A stretch of 64,000 bases of DNA from G963708325 sp963708325 (GTDB lineage Bacteria > Actinomycetota > Thermoleophilia > Solirubrobacterales > 70-9), in NCBI GenBank assembly GCA_963708325.1, contig OY970203.1, forward strand, positions 1,426,001-1,490,000, given 5' to 3'. A model generated the notes under the pieces. It was not told where the DNA came from and made no database searches. It was given only the letters and a program-made list of their open reading frames with translations. Made by a program: the position numbers and the translations under genes. Shown here one piece after another: positions 39,269 through 47,321 of the stretch (position 1 is the stretch's first letter; every line of letters starts with the position of its first letter).

Positions 39269-40607
39269 CCTCGGCCTCCGCGAAGGCCTCCGCGGCGGCC
39301 GCCACGGTGCGCTCGATCGCCCCGTCGTCGTGGGCGAGCGAGACGAACCAGGCCTCGAACTGCGAGGGGGGCGGATAGACGCCGCGGGCCAGCATCGCGC
39401 GGCAGAAGCGCGCGTACGCGTCCGCGTCGCAGGCGCGAGCGCCGGCGAAGTCGCGCACCGTTCGCTCGCTGAAGAAGACGGTGACCAGCCCGGGCGCCGA
39501 CGCCACCCGGACCGGCCGCCCGGCGCCGGCGTCGCGAAGCCCGGCGGCGAGACGGTCGGTGAGCTGCCCGAGCCGCGCGTAGGCGCCGGCATCGAGCTCG
39601 CCCAGGGTGGCGAGTCCGGCCGCCACGGCCAGCGGGTTGCCGGACAGCGTCCCCGCCTGGTAGACGAGCCCGGCCGGCGCGACCTGCTCCATCAGCTCGC
39701 GCCCCCCGCCGAAGGCGGCGGCGGGCAGGCCGCCGCCCAGCACCTTGCCCATCACGGTGAGGTCGGCCTCCACCCCCAGCAGCTCCTGGGCGCCGCCGCG
39801 GGCGACGCGAAAGCCGCTGATCACCTCGTCGAGGACGAGCAGGGCGCCGGCGGCGTCGGCCTGCTCGCGCAGGAACTCGAGGAAGCCCTCCTCGGCCGGT
39901 ACTACCCCCATGTTGGCGGGGATCGGCTCCGCCAGGATCGCCGCCGGTTCGCGCTCGACGACGGCCCGGGCGAGCGCGTCGCGGTCGTTCCAGGCGACCA
40001 CGGCGGTGTCCGCGGCCTGGGCGGCGGTGACCCCGGGGCTGGCCGGGACCCCGAGCGTCGCCATCCCCGACCCGGCCTCGGCGAGCAGCCCGTCAACGTG
40101 GCCGTGGTAGGCGCCCTCGAACTTGACCACCGCGTCGCGGCCGGTCGCGGCGCGCGCCACGCGCAGCGCGCTCATCGCCGCCTCCGTCCCCGAGCTGGTC
40201 ATCCGCACCATCTCTACGGCCGGGAAGCGCTCGGCGACCGCGGCGGCCAGCTCCACCTCGCCCTCTGTGGCCGCCCCGTAGCTCGTCCCCCGCCCGGCCG
40301 CCTCACGCACGGCCTCCACCACCGCGGGATGGGCGTGGCCGAGGATCAGCGGCCCCCACGAGCACACCCAGTCCACGTAGCGATTGCCGTCGACGTCGAT
40401 CAGCTCGCAGCCCTCGCCGCGCTCGACGAAGATCGGGTCGCGGCCGATCGCACGCATCGCCCGCACCGGCGAGTTGACACCGCCCGGCAGCAACTCGAGC
40501 GCGCGGCGGTAGAGCTCGTCCGATCTGCCGCTGCCCCGCGCCGCCGCTGCCTCTGCCCCGGAGGTGGCGGGGCGCCCCGGCGCGCTCAGGAGTGCTCCGC
40601 CTCCCAC
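39261..40607 (-). CDS. hemL: glutamate-1-semialdehyde 2,1-aminomutase
   Basis: About 440 residues. LLPGGVNSPVRAM, VDWVCSWGPLILGHAHP, SSGTEAAMSALRVARA, FEGAYHGHVDG, LDEVISGFRVA and the PLP lysine in VMGKVLGGGLPAAAFGG are HemL hallmarks. It makes 5-aminolevulinate from glutamate-1-semialdehyde. The start is doubtful: GTG 40607 overlaps the upstream gene by 22 nt, whereas a CTG at 40589 overlaps its stop as CTGA and has GGAG about 5 nt upstream. No other start precedes the first conserved motif. Confidence 0.93.
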   Translation of the reverse strand: MGGGALLSAPGRPATSGAEAAAARGSGRSDELYRRALELLPGGVNSPVRAMRAIGRDPIFVERGEGCELIDVDGNRYVDWVCSWGPLILGHAHPAVVEAVREAAGRGTSYGAATEGEVELAAAVAERFPAVEMVRMTSSGTEAAMSALRVARAATGRDAVVKFEGAYHGHVDGLLAEAGSGMATLGVPASPGVTAAQAADTAVVAWNDRDALARAVVEREPAAILAEPIPANMGVVPAEEGFLEFLREQADAAGALLVLDEVISGFRVARGGAQELLGVEADLTVMGKVLGGGLPAAAFGGGRELMEQVAPAGLVYQAGTLSGNPLAVAAGLATLGELDAGAYARLGQLTDRLAAGLRDAGAGRPVRVASAPGLVTVFFSERTVRDFAGARACDADAYARFCRAMLARGVYPPPSQFEAWFVSLAHDDGAIERTVAAAAEAFAEAEDG

Positions 40608-41680
40608 CTGGCGTATTCGTCGGTGAAGTACCGCAGGCGCACCTTCTTGTACTCGGTCGACGAGTACAGCGTGGCCCTGTCGTCGGCGCCGATCCCGCAC
40701 TCGGCGGCGATGCTGTCCAGGACCGCGTCGCACTCCTCCTTGGAGCGGCCGTGGGCCATCGTGAAGATGCTGTAGGGCCAGTCGGCGTAGGTGGGCCGCT
40801 GGTAGCAGTGCGAGACGCCGCGGAAGGCCGCCATCCGCTTGCCGGTCTCGAGCACCTCGTCCTCGGGGACCCGCCACACGCCCATCCCGTTGGCGGAGAA
40901 GCCGGCGCGTCGGTGATAGAGGATCGCGGCGACGCGGCGCAGGATCCCGCGCTCGACCATGCGTTGGAGATGGCCGAGGAAGGCGTCGGTGGACATTCCC
41001 ACCTCCGTCGCCGCGGCGTCGTAGGGGCGGTCGGTCACCGCCATCGGCCCCTGCAGGGCGCGCACGACGGCGACGTCGAGATCGTCGTAGGGCTGCGGCT
41101 CCAGCTCGCGCGGCGGCGCCGCCTCGGCGGCGGCGGCGAGCGCGTCCGTCCCGCCCTCCATCTCCAGGCTCATGTTGATCTTGAACAGCGTGAGCGTGGG
41201 CAGCTTGCGCATCGACCCCGCGCCGGTGGCGTCCGCCAGCGCCTCCAGCGTCCCGTCCAGGCCGAGGGGCGAGTCCGGCGGCGTCGCGATCGTGAACCAG
41301 AGGTTGAACTCGTGCGTGCGCAGGTAGTTGTGGGAGACGCCGGGGTGGGAGTTGACGATCTCCGCCGCCCGGCGCGGGTTGGAGGAATCGACCTTGGCCG
41401 CCACCAGCATCGAGCTGTAGCCGAGCGCGCGGGTGTCGAAGATCGGCGTGATCTCGCGGATGATGCGGTGGTCGAGCAGGCGCTGGGTGCGGGCCTTGAC
41501 ATCGTCGGCCCCGAGCCCCGCCTCGGCGGCGACCGCGGCGAACGGCTCGGGCACCAGCGCGAAGCTCGACTGCAGCAGGTTGAGCAGCTGCTTGTCGACA
41601 CCGTCCAGCTCGACCGCGGCGCCGCCGGCGCGCGAGCGCACCTTCGGGCGCGCGGCCGAAGGGCCGCCTAGCGCAGCCAC
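40586..41680 (-). CDS. fused two-domain siroheme-decarboxylase-like protein (AhbA-AhbB / Lrp-AsnC family)
   Basis: 364 residues formed of two tandem AsnC-like halves. Each half has a winged-helix segment (DGVDKQLLNLLQ near residue 27; DDLDVAVVRALQ near residue 199) followed by a ligand-binding ferredoxin-like domain. VSHNYLRTHEFNLWF in the first and VSHCYQRPTYADWPY in the second are the His-containing motifs of the AhbA/AhbB/NirDLGH haem-biosynthesis decarboxylases rather than ordinary Lrp regulators. It sits between hemB and hemL with overlaps on both sides, supporting a tetrapyrrole role. A transcriptional regulator remains possible. Confidence 0.78.
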   Translation of the reverse strand: MAALGGPSAARPKVRSRAGGAAVELDGVDKQLLNLLQSSFALVPEPFAAVAAEAGLGADDVKARTQRLLDHRIIREITPIFDTRALGYSSMLVAAKVDSSNPRRAAEIVNSHPGVSHNYLRTHEFNLWFTIATPPDSPLGLDGTLEALADATGAGSMRKLPTLTLFKINMSLEMEGGTDALAAAAEAAPPRELEPQPYDDLDVAVVRALQGPMAVTDRPYDAAATEVGMSTDAFLGHLQRMVERGILRRVAAILYHRRAGFSANGMGVWRVPEDEVLETGKRMAAFRGVSHCYQRPTYADWPYSIFTMAHGRSKEECDAVLDSIAAECGIGADDRATLYSSTEYKKVRLRYFTDEYARWEAEHS

Positions 41681-42639
41681 TCGGCCGCCTCGCGCGCATA
41701 GTAGGTGACGATCACGTCGGCCCCGGCGCGGCGGATCGCCGTCAGCGTCTCGAGCGCAGCGGCGCGCTCGTCCAGCCAGCCGTTGACCGCCGCCGCCTTC
41801 AGCATCGAGTACTCACCCGAGACGTGAAAGGCGGCAACGGGTGCCCCGGTCTCGTGCTTGACGCGGCGGACGACGTCGAGATACGGCGTCGCCGGCTTGA
41901 CCATGACGATGTCGGCGCCCTCCTCGATGTCCAGCTTCGCCTCGCGCACCGCCTCGGAGGCGTTCGCCGGGTCCATCTGGTAGCCGCGGCGGTCCCCGAA
42001 CTCGGGGGCGGAGTCGGCGGCGTCGCGGAACGGGCCGTAGAAGGCCGACGCGTACTTGACGCTGTAGGCGACGATCGGGGTGGTGGCGTGGCCCTCCTCG
42101 TCGAGCTGGGAGCGGATCGCGCCGATGCGTCCGTCCATCATGTCGCTGGGGGCGACGGCGTCTGCCCCGGCCTCGACGTGGGAGATCGCGGTCTTGGCGA
42201 GCAGCTCCAGGGTGATGTCGTTGTCGACCTCGCCGTCGCGGACGAAGCCGCAGTGGCCGTGGGACGTGTACTCGCAGAGGCAGACATCCGTGATCGCGAT
42301 CAGGTCGGGGTGGGCCTCGCGAAGCGCCCGTAGCGCCATCTGCACTACGCCCTCGTCGTCGTAGGCCTCCGACGCCAGCTCGTCCTTGGAGGCCGGCAGG
42401 CCGAAGAGCAGCACGGCCCCGACGCCCGCCTCGGCGACGACGCCCGCCTCGGCGACCAGCTCGGCGATCGACAGCCGCTCGACGCCGGGCATCGAGGGAA
42501 TGGGCTCGCGGACGCCCTCGCCAGCGGTGACGAACAGCGGCTGGACGAGGTGGGACGGCGACAGGTCCGTCTCCCTCACCAGGTCGCGCAGGGCGCTGGT
42601 GCGACGGAGGCGCCGCATTCGCGTGGCGGGAAAGCTCAC
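41668..42639 (-). CDS. hemB: delta-aminolevulinic acid dehydratase (porphobilinogen synthase)
   Basis: 323 residues. Zinc-type cysteine cluster in DVCLCEYTSHGHCG, the two Schiff-base lysines in VAYSVKYASAFYGPFRDA and DIVMVKPATPYLD, and SPSHLVQPLFV near the start. It condenses two 5-aminolevulinates to porphobilinogen. GTG 42639 is preceded by TAGAAT at 7 nt, the likely promoter for the whole haem/bc/menaquinone run down to 34655. Confidence 0.95.
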   Translation of the reverse strand: MSFPATRMRRLRRTSALRDLVRETDLSPSHLVQPLFVTAGEGVREPIPSMPGVERLSIAELVAEAGVVAEAGVGAVLLFGLPASKDELASEAYDDEGVVQMALRALREAHPDLIAITDVCLCEYTSHGHCGFVRDGEVDNDITLELLAKTAISHVEAGADAVAPSDMMDGRIGAIRSQLDEEGHATTPIVAYSVKYASAFYGPFRDAADSAPEFGDRRGYQMDPANASEAVREAKLDIEEGADIVMVKPATPYLDVVRRVKHETGAPVAAFHVSGEYSMLKAAAVNGWLDERAAALETLTAIRRAGADVIVTYYAREAAEWLR

Positions 42640-42646
42640 GGGGCGA

Positions 42647-42652
42647 ATTCTA
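42647..42652 (-). promoter_or_regulatory. -10-like box (TAGAAT) at the head of the hem/qcr/men run
   Basis: TAGAAT lies 7 nt before the hemB GTG at 42639. Downstream gene spacings of the run are short or overlapping, so this may drive many of them. Confidence 0.45.
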
Positions 42653-42661
42653 GGGCGCCGG

Positions 42662-44014
42662 TCAGGTCGCCAGCCGCCGCAGGGCGAGGCGCGCGATTGC
42701 TCCGTAGGCGGCGATCAGGACCGCCAGATGCAGCAGCGCGGCGCCGACCGAGGGGCCGGCGCTGTGCAGGGCGCCCGAGATCGCGTCCAGGCTGGCCTTG
42801 AACGGGAAGAGGTCGTTGACGAAGTCGATCACGTCGAACAGGGTCGGGCTGACGCTGCCCGACGGGACGAGGGCGAGGAACGCGATCGGCAGCGAGATCA
42901 TGAACGCGAGCAGGGCGCTCGCGCGCACCTCGCGCGCGGCCGCGCCGATCGCCGCGCCCATCGCCGCGAAGCCCGCCCCGGCGACGACGATCACGGGCAC
43001 GAACAGCGGCGACCTGCCCCAGTCGACGGGAACGAAGAACGTCATCACCGCCAGCATCAGGACGGTGACGGCGAGCGCGCAGACGGCACCGAGGGCAACC
43101 TTCTCGGCGACCAGGCCGAGTCGCGAAACGAGGCCGCGGGTGAGCCGGGCGAACGCGTTCTCGTCGCGCTCGAGGGCGAGCGACCCGGCCACCAGCAGCA
43201 CGGTGACGAACATCAGCGTCAGCGTCGCCGCCACCGAGATCGCGAACGTGTCGAGGGGCGGCGACTTGCCGGAGACGACCTGCTTGTCGACCTTGATCGG
43301 CTCCGAGACCGAGGACAGCAGCGGAGCGGCGAGGTCGAGGTTCTGCCGGGCGAGGCGGGAGAACGTGATCACGTTCTGCACCGCGGTGCGCTCGCCGCCG
43401 TTCTTCGGAAGCGCGGGAAGGACGGCGGTGAGGATCCGCTCGGCCTTCTGCAGCCCGAGCACGTCCAGCGTCTGCCCGAGCAGGCTGAAGCGGCCGCCGC
43501 GCAGGAGCAGGTCCAGATAGCTGAGGGCGACGCCGGACACCTGTCGCGAGATCCTCAGGTTCGCCTCGCCGAGCAGGGTGCTGATGCGGTCGTTGACGAG
43601 CCGCGCCTTGACCGGGTTCTCCTCGTTGACGAGGACCTGGACGGTGGGCTGCTGCGGGTTGAGGGAGGCGAGCGACCGCAGCTTGTCGACCAGGTCGCGA
43701 GGCAGGATCAGGGCGCCCAGCACGTCGCCGCTCTTCACCTTGCGACGAGCCTCGGCGACGCTGTGGACGCGCACGCAGTCGATCCTGTCGCACAGCTCGT
43801 TGCGGGCCCCGACGACGTTGACGTCCTCGTTGCCGATCCGAAACGGCGTGTTCTGCGGCACCTGGTTGAGGAAGGCGACGCGCGGCTTCTCCGGCCCCCG
43901 CGAGAGGGCGAAGCCGATCAGCACCGCGATCACAGCCGGGTAGATCACGAGCAGGGCCGACACCAGCGGCGAGCGGCGCAGGATCTGCAGGTCCTTGAGC
44001 AGGAGCCAGCGCAT
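42662..44014 (-). CDS. ABC-2-type exporter permease
   Basis: 450 residues: one N-terminal membrane helix (SALLVIYPAVIAVLIGFAL), a large extracytoplasmic domain (about 45-255) and five C-terminal membrane helices (from about 265), the ABC2_membrane_3 layout shared with YhgE/DrrB-like exporters. It should pair with the ATPase 40 nt upstream. Substrate unknown; drug, lipid or haem-related cargo are all possible. Confidence 0.85.
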   Translation of the reverse strand: MRWLLLKDLQILRRSPLVSALLVIYPAVIAVLIGFALSRGPEKPRVAFLNQVPQNTPFRIGNEDVNVVGARNELCDRIDCVRVHSVAEARRKVKSGDVLGALILPRDLVDKLRSLASLNPQQPTVQVLVNEENPVKARLVNDRISTLLGEANLRISRQVSGVALSYLDLLLRGGRFSLLGQTLDVLGLQKAERILTAVLPALPKNGGERTAVQNVITFSRLARQNLDLAAPLLSSVSEPIKVDKQVVSGKSPPLDTFAISVAATLTLMFVTVLLVAGSLALERDENAFARLTRGLVSRLGLVAEKVALGAVCALAVTVLMLAVMTFFVPVDWGRSPLFVPVIVVAGAGFAAMGAAIGAAAREVRASALLAFMISLPIAFLALVPSGSVSPTLFDVIDFVNDLFPFKASLDAISGALHSAGPSVGAALLHLAVLIAAYGAIARLALRRLAT

Positions 44015-44053
44015 CAGCGGGCGGCGGCGGGAGGGGGAGCGGCGGACACGGGG

Positions 44054-44827
44054 CTAGTGGCCGCGGTGGTGGAGGAAGGCGACGAAGGCCGACTCGAAGT
44101 CGCGGTCCGCGCGCGCGTCTGCGGACTCCTCGGCGACGGCGCGTCGCAGCTCGTCGGGGCTGCCGTCGAAGATCGCCTCGGCGTCGGCGAGGACCAGCAG
44201 GCGCGTGGCGTAGCGCTCGGCCTCGCCGATGTCGTGGGTGGAGAAAACCACCGTCGTGCCGCCGCGAGCGAGGCCGCCGACGAACTCCCACAGCCGCTCG
44301 CGCTGGCGCGGGTCCAGCCCCGAGCTGGGCTCGTCGAGCAGCAGGGCGACGGGCCGGGAGAGCAGCCCGATCGCGATGTTGACGCGCTGCTGGTTTCCGC
44401 CCGACAGGCGCCCGACCGGGTCGTCGCGGCGGTCGGCCAGCCGGGTCTGCTCGAGCATCGTCTCGACGGCGGCGTGGGGGTCGGGCAGCCGCTCCAGCCG
44501 CGCGAACAGCAGCAGGTTCTCGGAGACGGTGAGGCGCCGGTAGAGCGCCCCCTGCTGGGGGACCCAGCCGAACTCGCCGGCGGCGCGGCTCATCTCGCCC
44601 TCGTCCTGGCGGACGCTGCCGGCGAGGATCGACAGAAGCGTCGTCTTGCCCGCTCCGTTGGGACCGATCACCGCCAGGAGCTCGCCGCGGCGGGCGGTGA
44701 AGCCGACGTCCTTCAGCGCCACGCGCTGGCCGAAGCGCTTGACGATGCCGCGCGCCTCGACCACGACCTCGTCGGGTGCGGGGGTCGCGGCGCTATGCGG
44801 CTCGGCGGGGGCGGGGCGCGAGGCCAT
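44054..44827 (-). CDS. ABC transporter ATP-binding protein
   Basis: 257 residues. Walker A GPNGAGKTTLL, Q-loop in WVPQQGALYRRLTVSENL, signature LSGGNQQRVNIA, Walker B VALLLDEPSSGLDP and the switch His in STHDIGEAE. The frame is open further upstream, but ATG 44827 with TAGCGT 8 nt upstream is the natural start. The following permease gene completes an exporter. Confidence 0.92.
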   Translation of the reverse strand: MASRPAPAEPHSAATPAPDEVVVEARGIVKRFGQRVALKDVGFTARRGELLAVIGPNGAGKTTLLSILAGSVRQDEGEMSRAAGEFGWVPQQGALYRRLTVSENLLLFARLERLPDPHAAVETMLEQTRLADRRDDPVGRLSGGNQQRVNIAIGLLSRPVALLLDEPSSGLDPRQRERLWEFVGGLARGGTTVVFSTHDIGEAERYATRLLVLADAEAIFDGSPDELRRAVAEESADARADRDFESAFVAFLHHRGH

Positions 44828-44835
44828 CCCGACGA

Positions 44836-44841
44836 ACGCTA
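44836..44841 (-). promoter_or_regulatory. -10-like box (TAGCGT) before the ABC ATPase gene
   Basis: TANNNT hexamer 8 nt before the ATG at 44827. Confidence 0.35.
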
Positions 44842-45054
44842 GACGATCGATTTCCAAACCCCCCGCGGCCGCCGTCGCCAAGCCCCCGGGCCCATTCTTT
44901 GGGACACCTTGAAGGGTCGCGACGGTTCGGGGAACGCCGTTTGCGCGGAGCAGCATTGAGGCACGGCGAATGTACCCTTATTTTGCTATCTGGCTCCCCA
45001 CTAAAATATGGATCGACGCTAGCCGGCCGTATTGAAGGCGGCCTGAAGACGGAA

Positions 45055-46245
45055 ATGATCGCTCCAACGATGACACGAGCCGGGAGGTTCGCCCAACAGC
45101 CTCAGGGCTATGAGGCATTCGTCCCCGAGCCGCTCCCACCCGACCCGGAGGTGGAGGTGGACGCCGAGCTCCTGAGGATTCTGTCCGCGGCGGACCAGGC
45201 GCTCGGCCGTTTGGACGGGGTGATCCAAACCGTGCCCAATCCGGATCTCTTCGTGGCGATGTACGTTCGCCGCGAGGCGGTGTTGAGCTCGCAGATCGAG
45301 GGCACTCAAAGCACGCTGGACGACCTTCTCGCCGCCGACCTGGAGCCAGCCGCCCCCGGCCTGCCCGACGATGTCGACGAGGTCGTCAACTACGTGCGCG
45401 CGATGAACTATGGGCTGCATCGACTCTCCTCGCTGCCACTCTCCACGCGCCTGATTCGCGAGATCCATGCGGAGCTGCTCCGAACCGGCCGGGGGGCCCG
45501 TCGATCTGCGGGTGAGTTCCGACGCGACCAGAACTGGATTGGGCCCGAAAACGCTCCGATCGAGCGAGCGACCTTTATCCCTCCGCCCGTGCCCGATATG
45601 CACGCGGCACTCGGAGCCTTCGAGCGTTTCCTACACAAGGAGGACCAGCTACCGGTCCTGATCCACGTGGGTCTCGCCCATGCTCAGTTCGAGACCATCC
45701 ACCCGTTCACCGACGGCAACGGCCGCGTCGGGCGTCTTCTCATCACATTCCTGCTCGCGCATCGCGGCGTCCTGCACCGACCGCTTCTCTACCTGAGTCA
45801 CTACCTGCGGCAGAACCGCGCCGAGTACTACGACCGGCTGACGGCGATACGCCGACGCGGTGATTGGGAGGGCTGGCTGCGCTTCTTTCTACGCGGCGTC
45901 GCCGAGACGGCGACCGAGGCCACGGCGACCGCTCGGGCAATCCTTGACCTGCGAGAGCGCCATCGGGGGTTGGTGGGCGACCGAACCGGACTCAACGGTA
46001 TGCGCCTCCACGACCTCCTGTTCGATCGGCCACTCGTCAACGTGAATCTGGTCAAGGACAGATTGGGGCTCTCATTCGCGACCGCGAACAATCTCGTGCG
46101 CGGGTTTGCAGACGCCGGTCTCCTCAACGAGATCACCGGCGGTAGGCGGCGTCGTGTATTTCGATACGACTCATACCTCGCCCTGTTGCGAGACGACGCG
46201 CCGGCTGGCAGGGAAGAAGGTCGATTCGAGACAACCGAGAGCTAG
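45055..46245 (+). CDS. Fic-domain protein (AMPylase-type) with winged-helix C-terminus
   Basis: 396 residues. The Fic motif HPFTDGNGRVGR carries the catalytic His and phosphate-binding loop. An N-terminal LSSQIEGTQST matches the inhibitory-helix motif (S/T)xxxE(G/N) that self-silences class II Fic proteins. The C-terminus (VNLVKDRLGLSFATANNLVRGF) is a winged-helix DNA-binding-like domain. Such proteins transfer AMP to hydroxyl side chains. The gene and its flanks are visibly less GC-rich than neighbours and stand alone between gene-poor stretches, which suggests horizontal acquisition. ATG 45055 has a weak GGAA ahead; ATG 45070 is possible. Confidence 0.9.
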   Translation: MIAPTMTRAGRFAQQPQGYEAFVPEPLPPDPEVEVDAELLRILSAADQALGRLDGVIQTVPNPDLFVAMYVRREAVLSSQIEGTQSTLDDLLAADLEPAAPGLPDDVDEVVNYVRAMNYGLHRLSSLPLSTRLIREIHAELLRTGRGARRSAGEFRRDQNWIGPENAPIERATFIPPPVPDMHAALGAFERFLHKEDQLPVLIHVGLAHAQFETIHPFTDGNGRVGRLLITFLLAHRGVLHRPLLYLSHYLRQNRAEYYDRLTAIRRRGDWEGWLRFFLRGVAETATEATATARAILDLRERHRGLVGDRTGLNGMRLHDLLFDRPLVNVNLVKDRLGLSFATANNLVRGFADAGLLNEITGGRRRRVFRYDSYLALLRDDAPAGREEGRFETTES

Positions 46246-46526
46246 CCGCGCCGTCCCCGGCCAGAGCAGGACCGGTTCGGTTCCTAAAGAGAATCTGTCT
46301 TCAGGACACGTAACCCGGCGTGGGCGCCAGCTTCGGCGTTGCCTCCATCACTCTCGCGGTCGCACTCGATCCCGGTGGGTTTACTGACCAGACGCGGAAT
46401 AGACGGATTGTGGGCAACCGAATCCGGGCCGTTGCCGCTCTTATGGTCGCGGCGGCGACACCTCGCCATACATCGGTCTGAAGCGATCCCGAGCTACTGC
46501 GCCGCAAGAGCGGGCCCGAGCACGGG
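46246..46526. other. gene-poor stretch between fic and the YmdB-like gene
   Basis: About 280 bp with mixed composition, lower in GC than the rest. Short ORFs exist on both strands but none has a start context, recognisable motif or conserved-looking composition. It may be the right end of an acquired segment carrying fic. Nothing specific is supported. Confidence 0.4.
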
Positions 46527-46532
46527 TACGCT
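46527..46532 (+). promoter_or_regulatory. -10-like box (TACGCT), leaderless arrangement
   Basis: TACGCT ends 6 nt before the ATG at 46539. Confidence 0.4.
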
Positions 46533-46538
46533 GGCGCG

Positions 46539-47321
46539 ATGCGCGTGCTGTTCATCGGCGACGTCGTCGGCAAGCCCGGACGGGCGGGGCTGGCGCGAGC
46601 GATGCCGGAGCTGCGGCGACGCCACGAGCCCGACCTGGTCGTCGTCAACGGCGAGAACTCGGCCGGTGGCGTCGGCATCACCGAGGGGACCGCGGAGGAG
46701 CTGTTCGAGATCGGCGCCGACGTGATCACGACGGGCAACCACGTCTACCGCCACCGCGATGCGTACGCCTACCTCGATGACGCCGAGCGCGTGATCCGCC
46801 CGGCCAACTACCAGGCGGGAAGCCCGGGGCGCGGCCACACGGTCGTAGCGGCCGGCGGCATGCGGGTCGCGGTGGTCAACCTCAGTGGCGTCAAGTACAT
46901 GACCGCGGCACGCTCGCCCTTCACCGAGGCGGACTCGCTGCTCGACCGGCTCGACCGCGACGCCGAGGCGGTGATCGTCGACTTCCACGCCGAGCTGACG
47001 AGCGAGAAGGTGGCGATGGGATGGCACCTCGACGGCCGCGTCGCCGCCGTGCTGGGAACGCACACCCACGTCCCCACCGCCGACGCCCGCGTCCTCCCGG
47101 GCGGGACGGCCTACATCAGCGACGTCGGGATGACCGGCGCTCGCGGCGGCGTGATCGGGGTGCGGCGCGAGCAGGCCCTGGAGGCCTTTCGCACCCAGCT
47201 CCCGGTTCGCTTCGACCCCGCCGACGAGGACATCTGGGTGATGGGCGCGGCCGTCTCGGTCGGCGAGGGCGGCCTCGCGCAGTCGATCGACCAGGTGCTG
47301 ATGCCGTCACCGCCCTCCTGA
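46539..47321 (+). CDS. YmdB-family metallophosphoesterase
   Basis: 260 residues. VLFIGDVVGKPGRAGL, VVNGENSAGG, DVITTGNHVYRH, DFHAELTSEKVA and GTHTHVPTAD contain the Asp, Asn and His metal ligands of the TIGR00282/YmdB family, described as cyclic nucleotide (2',3'-cAMP) phosphodiesterases. Length is typical. Its last 211 nt overlap, on the opposite strand, the open frame of the following membrane glycosyltransferase, though that overlap may be only a run-on. Confidence 0.9.
   Translation: MRVLFIGDVVGKPGRAGLARAMPELRRRHEPDLVVVNGENSAGGVGITEGTAEELFEIGADVITTGNHVYRHRDAYAYLDDAERVIRPANYQAGSPGRGHTVVAAGGMRVAVVNLSGVKYMTAARSPFTEADSLLDRLDRDAEAVIVDFHAELTSEKVAMGWHLDGRVAAVLGTHTHVPTADARVLPGGTAYISDVGMTGARGGVIGVRREQALEAFRTQLPVRFDPADEDIWVMGAAVSVGEGGLAQSIDQVLMPSPPS

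Noticed and set aside
40586..41680. Plain Lrp/AsnC transcriptional regulator
   Set aside because: Two fused halves with Ahb-type His motifs and tight overlap with hemB and hemL make a tetrapyrrole enzyme more likely, though a regulatory role is not excluded.
42386..44842. 818-codon plus-strand frame over the ABC permease and ATPase genes
   Set aside because: Antisense shadow; composition dominated by Arg, Glu, Gln and Ala with no recognisable fold.
46284..46738. Short minus-strand ORFs after the Fic gene as a decayed gene
   Set aside because: No motif, no start signal, and most of the longer one overlaps the YmdB gene antisense.
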